Below, in pieces: positions 40,916 to 50,222 of a stretch of 64,000 nucleotides of DNA. Position 1 is the first letter of the stretch. Each line of letters begins with the position of its first letter. Origin of the DNA: Chryseobacterium formosum. Lineage in GTDB: Bacteria > Bacteroidota > Bacteroidia > Flavobacteriales > Weeksellaceae. The notes beneath the pieces are model-generated. The model ran no database searches and was not told the origin of the DNA. It was given only the letters and a program-made list of their open reading frames with translations. A program made the position numbers and the translations under genes. The stretch spans positions 62,001 to 126,000 of the forward strand of contig NZ_JAOVZW010000010.1 of the NCBI RefSeq assembly GCF_026460885.1. The letters are read 5' to 3'.

Positions 40916-42937
40916 TTACCAACCACCACCGCCTCCGCCGCCTCCACCGCCTCCAGATGAACCACCTCCTGAAGAACCGCTGGAACTTGATCCTCCTGAA
41001 TAGGATGAACTGCTTGAAGATCTTGAGGAAGATGATGAACCAGACGATGAAGAAGATGTATCTGAACTAAAGCTTCTAGGAGGTTCTACTGATGTTGCAG
41101 CTAAACTCTGCGAAAAAGACGATGCAAAACTATAATTAAAATGCTGCTGTTGAATCATCTCAGGATCTTCAGCATTAAGCGTTTCCTTCAATTTATTTCG
41201 CATTTTCTTTCCCCAAATACCATCTACGTCAAAGACAATAGCATAAGGGAGGAACTTCTCGTACAAATCAGTCGTCATTTCAGGTGGATTATGAAACTGA
41301 AGCTGATTTTCTTCTGCAGTACCAAGATACATTTTGAAACCATCAATCTGAGCTTTCATATCCAATCTTTCAACGCTTGGTCTTTTCATAAAATATTGAA
41401 ACGGAAGAAGGGAAATAACTCCAAAGATCAAAAACTTGTAACAGTTTGATTCAAAATATGAAATATCATCTGAAGCAGAAAATGCGATAAAAAATATCGG
41501 AATAAAAAACGGAGCCGTAAAAATCAAAATAATCCAGAAAAGCTTCTTGCTCTTATCTTTCCAAAGATAATTCAGCAATGCTAAGAATAGACCATTAAAC
41601 AAAACTAATGGCATAGCCATAATAAGAGCTTTATAACTTTCGGTCACTAAAGCACTGATAATAAGCAAGACAAAGAAAGCGATCAAAATAATTTTAAGAC
41701 ATTTATAAACCGTTTTAGCATTAGAAACGGTTTCAACATATACCGAATTTTTAGCAGCAATATTTTCCTGAGAATCACTGATTGCCCTTTTCAATCTCGG
41801 ACTGTAATTCCCCGCTATCGAAACCTTTTTGTTTTTCCCAAACATTTTTTTCAGCAATATGTTTTGGTCTTCCGGCAAAGAACCACTGTCTCTATTGAGC
41901 ATCTTTATGTCGAAAACTTTTGAGAACCCAAAAAGTTGTTTTTCAGTTTTAATCTCATCAATATCCACAAAACCTTTTACAGCCAAATCAATCAGATTTG
42001 CAGTCGTTTGAGAGAGTTCAAATTCAGCCTTATCAATATATCCTAAAGCTGCAGGAGAAAGACTTACAGGAGGATTGTATTGCGGAACAACAGTTGGTTT
42101 TTCCGGATCTCTACCATGCTTATTCCAACTGTAATAATAAAATAGCAATAATAAAAATCCTACAGCAAATATCGGAAAACTTGTTTTATTTTTTTTCAGC
42201 CATTTATTAAAAGCAGACGGTTCTTTTAAAACATCCGGTTTAAAACCGACAGCAACTGTTAGATTTTCCCTGGATTCTAAATTATTAGCTTTGAAGGTTA
42301 TTTCTGTAGATGATAATTTTTCACTAATGCAATTTTTTTCGGTACTTCCATGATTTCCAGTGTAGCAAGAATTTTGGAGAATACCTGCTCCTTTTGGTAA
42401 GTGAATGACTGCTTGAATATTTTCGACAGGAAATGCCCAATCTGTTCCATTTACATTCCAGTAAAACTCATCGTATCCTTTAAAGTGACCAATTTGGTCC
42501 TGCGTTTTATACACAATTTTATAGGTATAAAAACCAGAATTTAGCTGAATATCTTTGTTGCCTATATAAAGATTAAAGACACCATTTTGAGTTTCTTTGT
42601 GAAATGACTCTGAGATACCATCTTTTTCAACAGAAATAATTTCGTAAGTTATTGGAACTTTTCCGCCATTAATATTTCTTACTGTCGGCAAAGCACGGAA
42701 AATCCCTCTTTTAATATCATTTCCTGTCGCAAAAACTTTGATGATTTCAGTTACCGTTACATCGGCATTTTCTGCAATATCAATATCTGCATTAAAAGAA
42801 ACAATTCTTTCACGTTGACTATTATCTTGATTTGTTTCAACAAAATCTTCCGATCGTGTGGGTACTGCAATAATATTCTCCTGCCCAAAAACAAGAAAAC
42901 TAAAGCATAAAGTGATAATTTGTATAAAATTTTTCAT
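40916..42937 (-). CDS. DUF2207 membrane protein, second copy, Gly/Ser tail
   Basis: A 673-residue protein. Signal peptide (MKNFIQIITLCFSFLVFG), extracytoplasmic DUF2207 domain (RIVSFNADIDIAENADVTVTEIIKVFATGNDIKRGIFRALPTV ... FYWNVNGTDWAFPVENI), and membrane segments at about 255 and 420-510. A cytosolic/C-terminal part (MYLGTAEENQLQFHNPPEMTTDLYEKFLPYAIVFDV) ends in a Ser- then Gly-rich tail with terminal GGGW. An upstream-extended frame (start 43000) is only the other gene's Gly-coding tail read out of frame. Paralogue of the next gene, 10 bp apart. Confidence 0.85.
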   Translation of the reverse strand: MKNFIQIITLCFSFLVFGQENIIAVPTRSEDFVETNQDNSQRERIVSFNADIDIAENADVTVTEIIKVFATGNDIKRGIFRALPTVRNINGGKVPITYEIISVEKDGISESFHKETQNGVFNLYIGNKDIQLNSGFYTYKIVYKTQDQIGHFKGYDEFYWNVNGTDWAFPVENIQAVIHLPKGAGILQNSCYTGNHGSTEKNCISEKLSSTEITFKANNLESRENLTVAVGFKPDVLKEPSAFNKWLKKNKTSFPIFAVGFLLLLFYYYSWNKHGRDPEKPTVVPQYNPPVSLSPAALGYIDKAEFELSQTTANLIDLAVKGFVDIDEIKTEKQLFGFSKVFDIKMLNRDSGSLPEDQNILLKKMFGKNKKVSIAGNYSPRLKRAISDSQENIAAKNSVYVETVSNAKTVYKCLKIILIAFFVLLIISALVTESYKALIMAMPLVLFNGLFLALLNYLWKDKSKKLFWIILIFTAPFFIPIFFIAFSASDDISYFESNCYKFLIFGVISLLPFQYFMKRPSVERLDMKAQIDGFKMYLGTAEENQLQFHNPPEMTTDLYEKFLPYAIVFDVDGIWGKKMRNKLKETLNAEDPEMIQQQHFNYSFASSFSQSLAATSVEPPRSFSSDTSSSSSGSSSSSRSSSSSSYSGGSSSSGSSGGGSSGGGGGGGGGGGW

Positions 42938-42947
42938 GTTTGAAATT

Positions 42948-44888
42948 TTACCAACCGCCGCCACCGCCACCGCCACCACCGCCGCCGGAAAATCCGCCAC
43001 CGCCTGAACCGGAACCAGAGCTGCTTCCCGAACTTGAAGGCTGTGTAGCCGAAGACTGTATAGATTGCGTTAAGCTTGAATTTAAAACACTTGCCATTGC
43101 AAAATGATTCATTGAAGAACCAACATACCAATTGCTTTGATATTCGTAAGACATTTTTTTGAGTAAATCATCGAATTTCTTACCCCAAATTTCATCAACT
43201 CCCAAAACCATTGCAAAAGGCAATAATTTTTCGAAAGACTGCGGAGTCATTTCTGGTGGATTGTGAAATTTAATTTGTTGATTTTCTGCAGCTCCCATGT
43301 ACATTTTGAAACCTTCAATCAAAGATTTTTTTCTTAGCTTTTCTTCTGAAGGTCTTTTAATCAAAAACTGATAAATCACCAACGACATAAAGCTTAAAAC
43401 AATAAAAATATAACAGACATTAAAATTATTATCGATCGTAAAATCACTTCCACGGTACATTAATACTCCTAAAAGAACAAATGCTAAAAGCGGGAAAACC
43501 AAAAACAGCTTAAATAATCCCGGAAAAAATTTAAATACTATAATAGCAATTACAAATGCTACGGTTAAAATAGCTAGAATGAAAATTCCTAAAAACACTT
43601 TTTCAAATTCAGGGAAAATGGTGAAACTCACAAAAAGTCCTAGAAAATATACTCCTAAAATCAATAAAATTGGTAAAATCAGCTTTTTAGAATTATTTCC
43701 TTCATTTAGTAATTTATCGTGTTCAAATTTAAGCGCTGATTGAAAACTACGAACCGTTTGTTCGATTTTAGAATCATATTTTCCATCAAATTTTACAGTG
43801 TCTAATCCAGTTGTGAATAAACTGTTCATCAAACTGATTTCCTCTTTTGGTAAATTCTGGTCAGGATTTTTCAGCTTTTTTACAGAAAATTGTTTCGATT
43901 TAAACAAACCAAAAACTCCGGAATCTTCGCTTTCAATAATCTGAACATAGCCTTTTATGGCTAAATTAACCAAAGCTGCGGTAAGATATTTATTTTTAAA
44001 ATTTTCACTCTGAATATAACCTAATGAAGCCGGCGATAAATCATCTGGCGAATTAAACTGCGGATAAACCGTTGGAGTTTCGGGATCGACACCATACTTT
44101 TTCCAGGTTGAATAGTAATACATCAATAGTCCTAAAAAGATGATAATTCCGGCAATCAAAATTCCGAACTTTTCAAGAAAAGTTGGCGGTGGCGGCGGAA
44201 TCATAATTCCTTTTTTAAACCCAACCGCAATCGTTAAACCTTCTCCCAAAACTAAATCTTTTGCGCTCCATTCAATCGAATGTTCGGAAAGAACTTTAGC
44301 CAAACAATCCTGAGAAGTACTTCCGTAACCACCTTTATAACAAGAGTTCTGAATAATTCCTGCACCTTGAGGAAGATTTACGGTTGCTGAAATACGGTCT
44401 ACCGGAAAATCCCACTCTGTTCCATTGACATTCCAATATAATTCATCGTATTTTTCAAAAAAACCAATTTGTTTTTCTGTAGTATATTTTATTTCGTAAT
44501 CGTAATCTCCCGGACTTAAAATAATATCTTTATTTCCGAGATAAATTTTAAGATAACCATCCTCAATTTCTTCGTGATAATCTTCATCTACTCCATTTTT
44601 CTTTATAGAAACGATGTTGTAGTTTACTTTTTGTGTTCGATCATTGAGATTTCTTACCAAAGGCAATGTTCGAAAAATTCCACGTTTGATATTTTCACCT
44701 TCACTGTGAACTTTTATTTTTTCGGTAATGCTTAACCCTGAATTTTTGTTGACATCAATATCTGCATGGAAATTAATAATCCGCTCCGTATTATTGACAA
44801 TAGCCAATTGGTCGGGAACAACAACCTCATCCTGTGCAAAACCCAGAGAAAAGAAAAGAAGAAATAGAAATGCTATAAGCTTTTTCAT
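42948..44888 (-). CDS. DUF2207 membrane protein, first copy, Gly/Ser tail
   Basis: A 646-residue protein, same plan as its downstream paralogue: signal peptide (MKKLIAFLFLLFFSLGFAQ), DUF2207 domain (FHADIDVNKNSGLSITEKIKVHSEGENIKRGIFRTLP, LYWNVNGTEWDFPVDRI), one membrane helix near 240, a helix cluster about 400-510, KMYMGAAENQQIKFHNPPEMTP, and a Ser/Gly tail ending GGGW. It follows lemA by 3 bp. DUF2207 proteins often accompany LemA; function unknown, envelope role likely. Confidence 0.87.
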   Translation of the reverse strand: MKKLIAFLFLLFFSLGFAQDEVVVPDQLAIVNNTERIINFHADIDVNKNSGLSITEKIKVHSEGENIKRGIFRTLPLVRNLNDRTQKVNYNIVSIKKNGVDEDYHEEIEDGYLKIYLGNKDIILSPGDYDYEIKYTTEKQIGFFEKYDELYWNVNGTEWDFPVDRISATVNLPQGAGIIQNSCYKGGYGSTSQDCLAKVLSEHSIEWSAKDLVLGEGLTIAVGFKKGIMIPPPPPTFLEKFGILIAGIIIFLGLLMYYYSTWKKYGVDPETPTVYPQFNSPDDLSPASLGYIQSENFKNKYLTAALVNLAIKGYVQIIESEDSGVFGLFKSKQFSVKKLKNPDQNLPKEEISLMNSLFTTGLDTVKFDGKYDSKIEQTVRSFQSALKFEHDKLLNEGNNSKKLILPILLILGVYFLGLFVSFTIFPEFEKVFLGIFILAILTVAFVIAIIVFKFFPGLFKLFLVFPLLAFVLLGVLMYRGSDFTIDNNFNVCYIFIVLSFMSLVIYQFLIKRPSEEKLRKKSLIEGFKMYMGAAENQQIKFHNPPEMTPQSFEKLLPFAMVLGVDEIWGKKFDDLLKKMSYEYQSNWYVGSSMNHFAMASVLNSSLTQSIQSSATQPSSSGSSSGSGSGGGGFSGGGGGGGGGGGW

Positions 44889-44891
44889 TCC

Positions 44892-45446
44892 TTAGAATTT
44901 TACTGATGGAACTTCTCTGTCTGCAATATTTTCAAGTTCGAAAAATTTAGACTTCTCAAATTTGTACATATTTGCGACAATATTGCTTGGGAAAGATTCT
45001 ACCAAAGTATTGTTTTCTCTCACCGTTCCGTTATAATATCTTCTTGATTTTTCGATATCGTTTTCGATTGAACTTAATTCTGCCTGTAACTGCTGGAAAT
45101 TAGCATTTGCTTTCAAATCAGGATATTGTTCTGCAACGGCGAATAAATTAACCATCGCCTGGTTTAGATTTTTTTCTGCAATTTCTTTTCCTTCTACAGA
45201 ATCTGCACCTACCGCAAGATTTCTCGCTCTGGTTACATTTTCCAAAGTTTCACGCTCGTGAGTAGCGTAGCCTTTTACGGTTTCAACCAAATTCGGAATC
45301 AAATCGTGACGTTTTTTGAGCATTACATCAATACTACTCCACGCTTCCTGAACCAAATTTCTCAATTTTACGAGACGATTGTAAATAGAAACTCCGTAGA
45401 GCAATGCAATAACTAAAACACCGACAATAATAAGTGATGGAATCAT
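44892..45446 (-). CDS. lemA: LemA family protein
   Basis: A 184-residue protein with a single N-terminal membrane helix (IPSLIIVGVLVIALLYGV) and the LemA helical domain: YNRLVKLRNLVQEAWSSIDVMLKKRHDLIPNLVETVKGYATHERETLENVTRAR, then LSSIENDIEKSRRYYNGTVRENNTLVESFPSNIVA. First gene of a three-gene operon with two DUF2207 proteins. Function not defined. Confidence 0.9.
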   Translation of the reverse strand: MIPSLIIVGVLVIALLYGVSIYNRLVKLRNLVQEAWSSIDVMLKKRHDLIPNLVETVKGYATHERETLENVTRARNLAVGADSVEGKEIAEKNLNQAMVNLFAVAEQYPDLKANANFQQLQAELSSIENDIEKSRRYYNGTVRENNTLVESFPSNIVANMYKFEKSKFFELENIADREVPSVKF

Positions 45447-45674
45447 AATTTTGTAATTTAATTTAGATTAAAAATAGACTTTTTATCGGAAAGTTGAATA
45501 AAATCTGTAATGAATATTAATTCAACTCCGTTTCTTCGACTAGATTTTTAAAAAAAGTATTGAGAATTTTGATGATAGAAAGAAATTCTCGTTACAAATT
45601 CTTTCAGAATTTTGCTCGAATTGAAGAATGTTAGAAATAATCTTAAAACTAAGTCACTTTTTAGAAATAAAAAA

Positions 45675-45695
45675 AGCGCTCAATAAATTGAACGC
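45675..45695 (-). terminator. Intrinsic terminator of the NIL-domain gene
   Basis: Minus-strand hairpin GCGTTCAA / TTGAGCGC followed by a T run, 25 nt after the stop at 45720. Confidence 0.75.
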
Positions 45696-45719
45696 CCCTC
45701 AAACTATATGGACTTACAG

Positions 45720-46025
45720 TTATGAATACTTTCTGCAGGTATATTCAACAGTGGTATTCAAGAGTTTATTATTATTCAGAAAAAATTCCAATTCCTGAGA
45801 TTCTTCCTGAGTGGCATTGATGTATAATTGAAATGAGCCAAAATTGTTACCGTTCATATACTCCACATTTGCGCTCAATACTTTATAACAGATTCCCATC
45901 TGCTGATAAATTGCATTTAAAAGATGATCGAATTTCATTTTCCCGTTCAATTCTACTTCTAAGATCAGCTCTTTTTTGATAAGGTTTGCATTCTTTGGTT
46001 GCGCCTGCAAATTGGGTGTAATCAT
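45720..46025 (-). CDS. NIL-domain protein
   Basis: About 101 residues, a stand-alone ferredoxin-like NIL domain: ELILEVELNGKMKFDHLLNAIYQQMGICYKVLSANVEYMNGNNFGSFQLYI. The NIL domain occurs at the C-terminus of methionine ABC transporter ATPases, where it binds methionine; here it is alone. The ATG at 46025 is preferred over the TTG at 46049. It has its own promoter with an imperfect palindromic operator. Confidence 0.75.
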   Translation of the reverse strand: MITPNLQAQPKNANLIKKELILEVELNGKMKFDHLLNAIYQQMGICYKVLSANVEYMNGNNFGSFQLYINATQEESQELEFFLNNNKLLNTTVEYTCRKYS

Positions 46026-46094
46026 GACTAAAACATTTTGATTAAACAATACTTTGTGAATTACATTTTGAAATATTTAATAATTAATTCCTGA

Positions 46095-46136
46095 CAAAAG
46101 TATAAAAAAATATTAGTCCACCAAATTAGTAGGGTA
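46095..46136 (-). promoter_or_regulatory. Promoter with palindromic operator upstream of the NIL gene
   Basis: On the minus strand TTTG (46122-46125), 19-nt spacer, TACTTTTG (46095-46102): textbook Bacteroidetes promoter. A 23-bp imperfect palindrome (46114-46136, half sites TAGTCCACCAA and TTAGTAGGGTA) covers the -33 box. It resembles the operator style of Rrf2-type (CymR/IscR-like) regulators, but that is inference. Confidence 0.6.
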
Positions 46137-46163
46137 ATAAATTTCAATTTTAACACAAAAAAA

Positions 46164-46183
46164 GAGAAGCTTTACAGTTTCTC
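46164..46183 (-). terminator. Intrinsic terminator of the YiiX/DUF1801 operon
   Basis: Minus-strand GAGAAACT / AGCTTCTC (one mismatch), loop GTAA, followed by T7. Confidence 0.65.
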
Positions 46184-46216
46184 CAGTCTTTATCGTCATT
46201 TAAGTAATAAAAAACA

Positions 46217-46298
46217 GCCACGAATGCACGAATTTTATTTTAAACTAAATCAATTTCTTTAAAAATTAAATACTTAATTAAATTCGTGCATTTGTGGC
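46217..46298. repeat. Long inverted-repeat intergenic element (CACGAAT type)
   Basis: Arms GCCACGAATGCACGAATTT (46217-46235) and AAATTCGTGCATTTGTGGC (46280-46298) pair at 18 of 19 positions over a 44-nt AT-rich loop. Within the arm the word CACGAAT is repeated twice. Lies 10 nt behind the stop codon of the minus-strand gene. Confidence 0.75.
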
Positions 46299-46308
46299 AA
46301 AAAATAGA

Positions 46309-46965
46309 TTATTGTAATTCTTTAACTCTTTGAATTTTGTCTGAAGCTGCTAAACCGTTTGGATTACAACCAAGTTCCCCTTCCGGAACTTTGAGATTTT
46401 TTTTTGTATAAAATTCTTCCCAAAATGAATTGGTTTTTCCGGTTTTTGGATCAATGAAAGTCATAGGTTCTAATTTGAAAATCTGATCTTTTCTAAATGC
46501 TCTTTCAATATAATCTGAACAGTAATAAGAATTTTCGTCTAAGATATAATTGAAATTATATGGTTTTCCTACCATTGAATTTGCTTTTTCAATCGCATTC
46601 GGAATATTTTTCTGAAATTCAGGTTTTAATCTGTAAACCACCACTTTTTGTCCGTCTTCAGCTTGATCTTTAAGAAAATCATTTAAATTTTGTCTTTGAG
46701 AACGACCTTTTGGAGCCGCATGAAGTACAAATGTGCCATTCTTGTTTTTTTGTAAAATTCCGATATGATCAAACGAAGCGTTTTTTTGTTTTTGAGTAAC
46801 ATTATTAATTGCTCCAGATAAACCCGTTTCTTTTGCGGTGACAAATAACAAATCTCCATTTTTTAAACCTGATGAAATTGAATTTTTACATCCTGAAAGT
46901 ATTATCAGAAAAGCGAAAATTAATACATGGTCAAAAAAATTATTTCTTTTTAAAATTGGTTTCAT
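46309..46965 (-). CDS. YiiX/YebB-like NlpC/P60-fold cysteine hydrolase lipoprotein
   Basis: A 218-residue lipoprotein (lipobox LSGC about 27). Circularly permuted NlpC/P60 layout: GDLLFVTAKETG, catalytic His in FDHIGILQ, and Cys in YYCSDYIERAF (about 152). Expected to cut an amide or ester bond in the envelope. Starts at the ATG at 46965, which overlaps the end of the DUF1801 gene by 26 bp. Confidence 0.8.
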   Translation of the reverse strand: MKPILKRNNFFDHVLIFAFLIILSGCKNSISSGLKNGDLLFVTAKETGLSGAINNVTQKQKNASFDHIGILQKNKNGTFVLHAAPKGRSQRQNLNDFLKDQAEDGQKVVVYRLKPEFQKNIPNAIEKANSMVGKPYNFNYILDENSYYCSDYIERAFRKDQIFKLEPMTFIDPKTGKTNSFWEEFYTKKNLKVPEGELGCNPNGLAASDKIQRVKELQ

Positions 46966-47398
46966 AAATATCAATCCATTCGTCAACAGTCATTTTTTTA
47001 CTTAGCTCAGCAATCAGTTCAAAAGGAATTTCATCCATTTTTTTGAAACGTACACAAGATTTCCCCATATCCAGCTTTCTTTTTGAGTGTTTCGGATATT
47101 CAGCCACAAACCAATCTAAAAGCTCTGGTTTTGCATACATTCCCATGTGATACAAAGCGATAAAGTTCTTCTGCGAAGCTAAACTCATAAAAGGCAGCGC
47201 CAAACCTGGAGTACAATGATAACCATCGGGATATGTTTCTAAGGGGACTTGCCAACCCATCATACCATAACTGATTCCTTGTTGAAAACCTTTGGGCAAA
47301 TTATCTGTGATGGTATCAAACATTTTTTTAAAAACCTCTTGTCTCTCTTCAGGAATTTGCAAGAAATAATCTTCTACAGTTGTTTTGGGAGTTTGCAT
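46940..47398 (-). CDS. DUF1801 domain protein
   Basis: A 152-residue soluble protein. TTVEDYFLQIPEERQEVFKKMFDTI, ISYGMMGWQVP, FIALYHMGMYAKPELLDWF and GKSCVRFKKMDEIPFELIAELSKK fit the DUF1801 (YdhG/YdeI-like) family. Function unknown. The ATG at 47398 is the natural start. Probably co-transcribed with the following hydrolase gene. Confidence 0.83.
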   Translation of the reverse strand: MQTPKTTVEDYFLQIPEERQEVFKKMFDTITDNLPKGFQQGISYGMMGWQVPLETYPDGYHCTPGLALPFMSLASQKNFIALYHMGMYAKPELLDWFVAEYPKHSKRKLDMGKSCVRFKKMDEIPFELIAELSKKMTVDEWIDIYETNFKKK

Positions 47399-47467
47399 TG
47401 TTTTAATTTTTAACAAATTTAAAAATAAATGGTTTTGATTAAACTTAAATTTTAAACAAAATAAAAA

Positions 47468-47493
47468 CAGCCCTACAAAAAGATGTAGAGCTG
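47468..47493 (-). terminator. Intrinsic terminator of the FN3/T9SS gene
   Basis: CAGCCCTACA / TGTAGAGCTG (one mismatch), loop AAAAGA, with T run on the minus strand. Confidence 0.7.
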
Positions 47494-47520
47494 CTTATAA
47501 AAAAATAATTCAAAAATAGT

Positions 47521-49959
47521 TTACTTTTTAATGGTTTTCACGGTATTTTGAGAACCGTCTTTGAAATACATTGTAATCAAATACAGTCCAGAATTCAATG
47601 AGCTTAAATTGATTTCCTTAGTAGGATTTTCAATTGTTTTAAGAGTTCTTCCGGCTACATCAGTAACTTTCACTGTTTTAATATCTTTAAATTCTGAGAT
47701 ATTAATAATGTCAGTGAACGGGTTTGGATAGACCTTAACTTCTTTTTTAGCTGCAGCAGCCTCTGAAGTTGATAATGAAGCATCGTAAGCAGAAATTCTA
47801 AACTGTCCGCTGGTAGAAGCTGAATAGTTCCAAACTCCAATTAACAAAGTAGCTCCCGGAGTTTGCCCTGTCAAAGTAACCAAAGAGAAATTTCCGTCAG
47901 TTGAGCTATCATCATCACAACCTACTTGTGTCAAGGTACCACAAGCCCCTGTGTAAACACCTAAAACCGTATCTGTAACAGCAGAACCAGAAACAGATTG
48001 TGTTTCTATTTTAATGCTTCCACTTGCTGGAACCACCACAGAATACCAAGTATCATTATAACCCGTAGTTTGGCAAGTATGAGTAGCAGTTGCATCTGTA
48101 GTAGAAGTTGCTCCTACAGTTGTTCCAACAATTGGATTAGTTGTAAATGATGCTCCAGGAGTAATTAGAACTGGTGCGGAACACTCATCGTTTACAGCTT
48201 TGGTACTTACTGCAATACTTGTCCAAGCGCTAAGATCAGTTGTTGTACATTTTGATCTTACCCATAAATAATATGTTGTACTAGGAGCAGGCAATGACAC
48301 TACAACAGAAGTTCCTGAAGTAGTAGTTCCGCTTCCTGTAGGTGCTGTATTTGTAGTTGTATAAGTATATTCGTAGCCGTTTCCAGGAGCAGTTGCAGGA
48401 GCAGTCCAGCTGAATGTTGCTGAGTTTGCTGTAACAGCTGATGTTGTAAGCGAAGTTGCTTCCAAACAAGAAGGAATAGCCTCAACTGTAATATCATCAA
48501 GATAAATCCCTCTAAAGGTGCCTCCTAAATTATGCCTAAATGCCAAGTAAGAACCACCACCAGATGGGATATTAACTGTATACTGAGTTTGGGTGGTCGT
48601 TAAAGTTGTCGTATTGAATGAAACAAATGTAGTTGGATCTGCCGGATTTGTTAAAGTACCTACTTGTACTGTATAATTTGCAGAACTTCCTTTCGCAAAA
48701 AATCTAACTCTTTTCGTTCCATCAGACAATGCAGTTGTTTGCGGAGAAACCAACATTTGATTTCCTGAATTTCCAGAAGAATTATATAAATAATAACTAT
48801 TTGTAGGAGAATTTGAATTACTGTTTGTTACGTATCCGTAACCTGCAAAGCCACTTGTTTCTAAATATGACCAACACATCGGTGCATTGGTATTTGTTGT
48901 AGAACCAACCGCCGTTGTATCAAAATTCTCTGTATAAGATGCAGGGAATGTAGTACATGGTGTTGTAAAGGTAGTACCATAAGCCCATTCACCTGTATTA
49001 CTACCACATTTAGATCTTATCCAAACATGATATTTGGTCATTGAATTTATTCCACTTGTAAAATTAGCAGATAATGATGAACTAGCAATATTTGATATTG
49101 TAGGAGCTGTAGTAGTACTTGGAGCTACAGTAGATGATGTGTAGTAAATATCATAGTTTGTTGGAAGTGTTGCCGGGGCAGTCCAACTCACTGTAGCAGA
49201 ACTCGCTGTAACAGCGGATGCCGTAACAGCGGAAGGTGCTAAACACGTTGTATATTTATCAGCAGAAACACCAAAAATATTTACAAATCCTGTTCCAGCT
49301 GTTTTAGTAAATGCTATACTTTGTACAGTTTTAGATTGATTCGCAGCAGTAATGACTAATGGAATCTGATAAATTCTGGGATTTATACCACCTCCATCTT
49401 CTAATGCATTCGTTGTAATTTTAATTCTACCAATACCCTGTATTGCGAAGTTAGCCTGATCGTACCAATCTCCCACTGTCAACCCTGTAAAAGTTTGGTT
49501 TGTTCCGTCACTAAAGTTAACGACAGCACTTACCGTTCCAGAGCCACTTCCTCCTGTTGCCAAGAAATATAAATTAAATGCAGCAGTAGGTGTAGCAAAT
49601 GTTAATGTTCCAGAATCAGATGTGGCATTTAACTTCAACGCATTACTTGCACTGTAGCTCGCTAACTGATAAGTCATTCCAGGAGTTGTAGTTACCACCC
49701 CCATAAATTGACCAGTTACAGGAAGTCCATAAGTCATTGCCGGACTCGTTGCAGTAGCCATAAAATCTTTAGAAACATATGCGTAATCTACTGCATCTAC
49801 AGAAGCAGTAGTACTTGCAGTGGCATTGCCCACTCCATTTGCGATTACATCACTTGTAAATCCGCTTACAGCAACTGGATAATAGTATTGAGCCGCTACA
49901 TTTTGTGTGCTAAATAAAGCAGCAACAGCAGCAAGACCAAAGAGTCTTTTTACTTTCAT
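47521..49959 (-). CDS. Large secreted protein with two FN3 domains and T9SS sorting domain
   Basis: 812 residues, Ser/Thr/Ala-rich. Signal peptide ends about residue 23 (NVAAQ). The region to about 240 is a beta-rich unknown. FN3 domains at about 243-333 (APSAVTASAVTASSATVSWTAP) and 505-600 (TTSAVTANSATFSWTAP) surround a MAM-like/jelly-roll part (TYTENFD ... GIYLDDITVEAIPSC). A second beta module (APVLITPGASFTTNPIVGTTVGAT) follows, then the sorting domain (VKVYPNPFTDIINISEF to TVKTIKK). Exported to the surface by T9SS; likely adhesin or structural, but this is not shown. Confidence 0.85.
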   Translation of the reverse strand: MKVKRLFGLAAVAALFSTQNVAAQYYYPVAVSGFTSDVIANGVGNATASTTASVDAVDYAYVSKDFMATATSPAMTYGLPVTGQFMGVVTTTPGMTYQLASYSASNALKLNATSDSGTLTFATPTAAFNLYFLATGGSGSGTVSAVVNFSDGTNQTFTGLTVGDWYDQANFAIQGIGRIKITTNALEDGGGINPRIYQIPLVITAANQSKTVQSIAFTKTAGTGFVNIFGVSADKYTTCLAPSAVTASAVTASSATVSWTAPATLPTNYDIYYTSSTVAPSTTTAPTISNIASSSLSANFTSGINSMTKYHVWIRSKCGSNTGEWAYGTTFTTPCTTFPASYTENFDTTAVGSTTNTNAPMCWSYLETSGFAGYGYVTNSNSNSPTNSYYLYNSSGNSGNQMLVSPQTTALSDGTKRVRFFAKGSSANYTVQVGTLTNPADPTTFVSFNTTTLTTTQTQYTVNIPSGGGSYLAFRHNLGGTFRGIYLDDITVEAIPSCLEATSLTTSAVTANSATFSWTAPATAPGNGYEYTYTTTNTAPTGSGTTTSGTSVVVSLPAPSTTYYLWVRSKCTTTDLSAWTSIAVSTKAVNDECSAPVLITPGASFTTNPIVGTTVGATSTTDATATHTCQTTGYNDTWYSVVVPASGSIKIETQSVSGSAVTDTVLGVYTGACGTLTQVGCDDDSSTDGNFSLVTLTGQTPGATLLIGVWNYSASTSGQFRISAYDASLSTSEAAAAKKEVKVYPNPFTDIINISEFKDIKTVKVTDVAGRTLKTIENPTKEINLSSLNSGLYLITMYFKDGSQNTVKTIKK

Positions 49960-50169
49960 ATTTATTTTTTTATTAGTTGCGTAAAACTAAGAATTAAATA
50001 CAAAACCGCAATATTAATTTTAAATTATTTTTAACCAAATCAAAATATTAACAAAATAAACCCAAAGCATAATCGATTACACAACTAAAATGATTTCAAT
50101 TTTAGAATTATTAACACATATATAATAATTAAAATGCAAAACATAATACTTTACAACCTTCTTTGATAT

Positions 50170-50202
50170 TTTGAGGTGAGCCGAAATATTTTGCTATTTT
50201 TG
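50170..50202 (+). promoter_or_regulatory. Promoter of the aminotransferase gene
   Basis: TTTG (50170-50173), 21-nt spacer, TATTTTTG (50195-50202); ATG 20 nt downstream at 50223. Confidence 0.7.
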
Positions 50203-50222
50203 TACATACAAATTTTTAGACA

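Noticed and set aside
42938..43000. 21-residue Ala/Val-rich N-terminal extension of the second DUF2207 protein
   Set aside because: It is the Gly-coding tail of the upstream gene read in another frame; the ATG at 42937 starts a proper signal peptide.
46037..46300. SAM or methionine riboswitch upstream of the NIL gene
   Set aside because: The leader after the -7 box is only about 70 nt with no multi-helix fold; a protein operator is the better explanation.
47521..49959. Phage tail or RHS-like interpretation of the Ser/Thr-rich repeats
   Set aside because: FN3 domains and a type IX sorting domain explain the protein; there are no phage neighbours.
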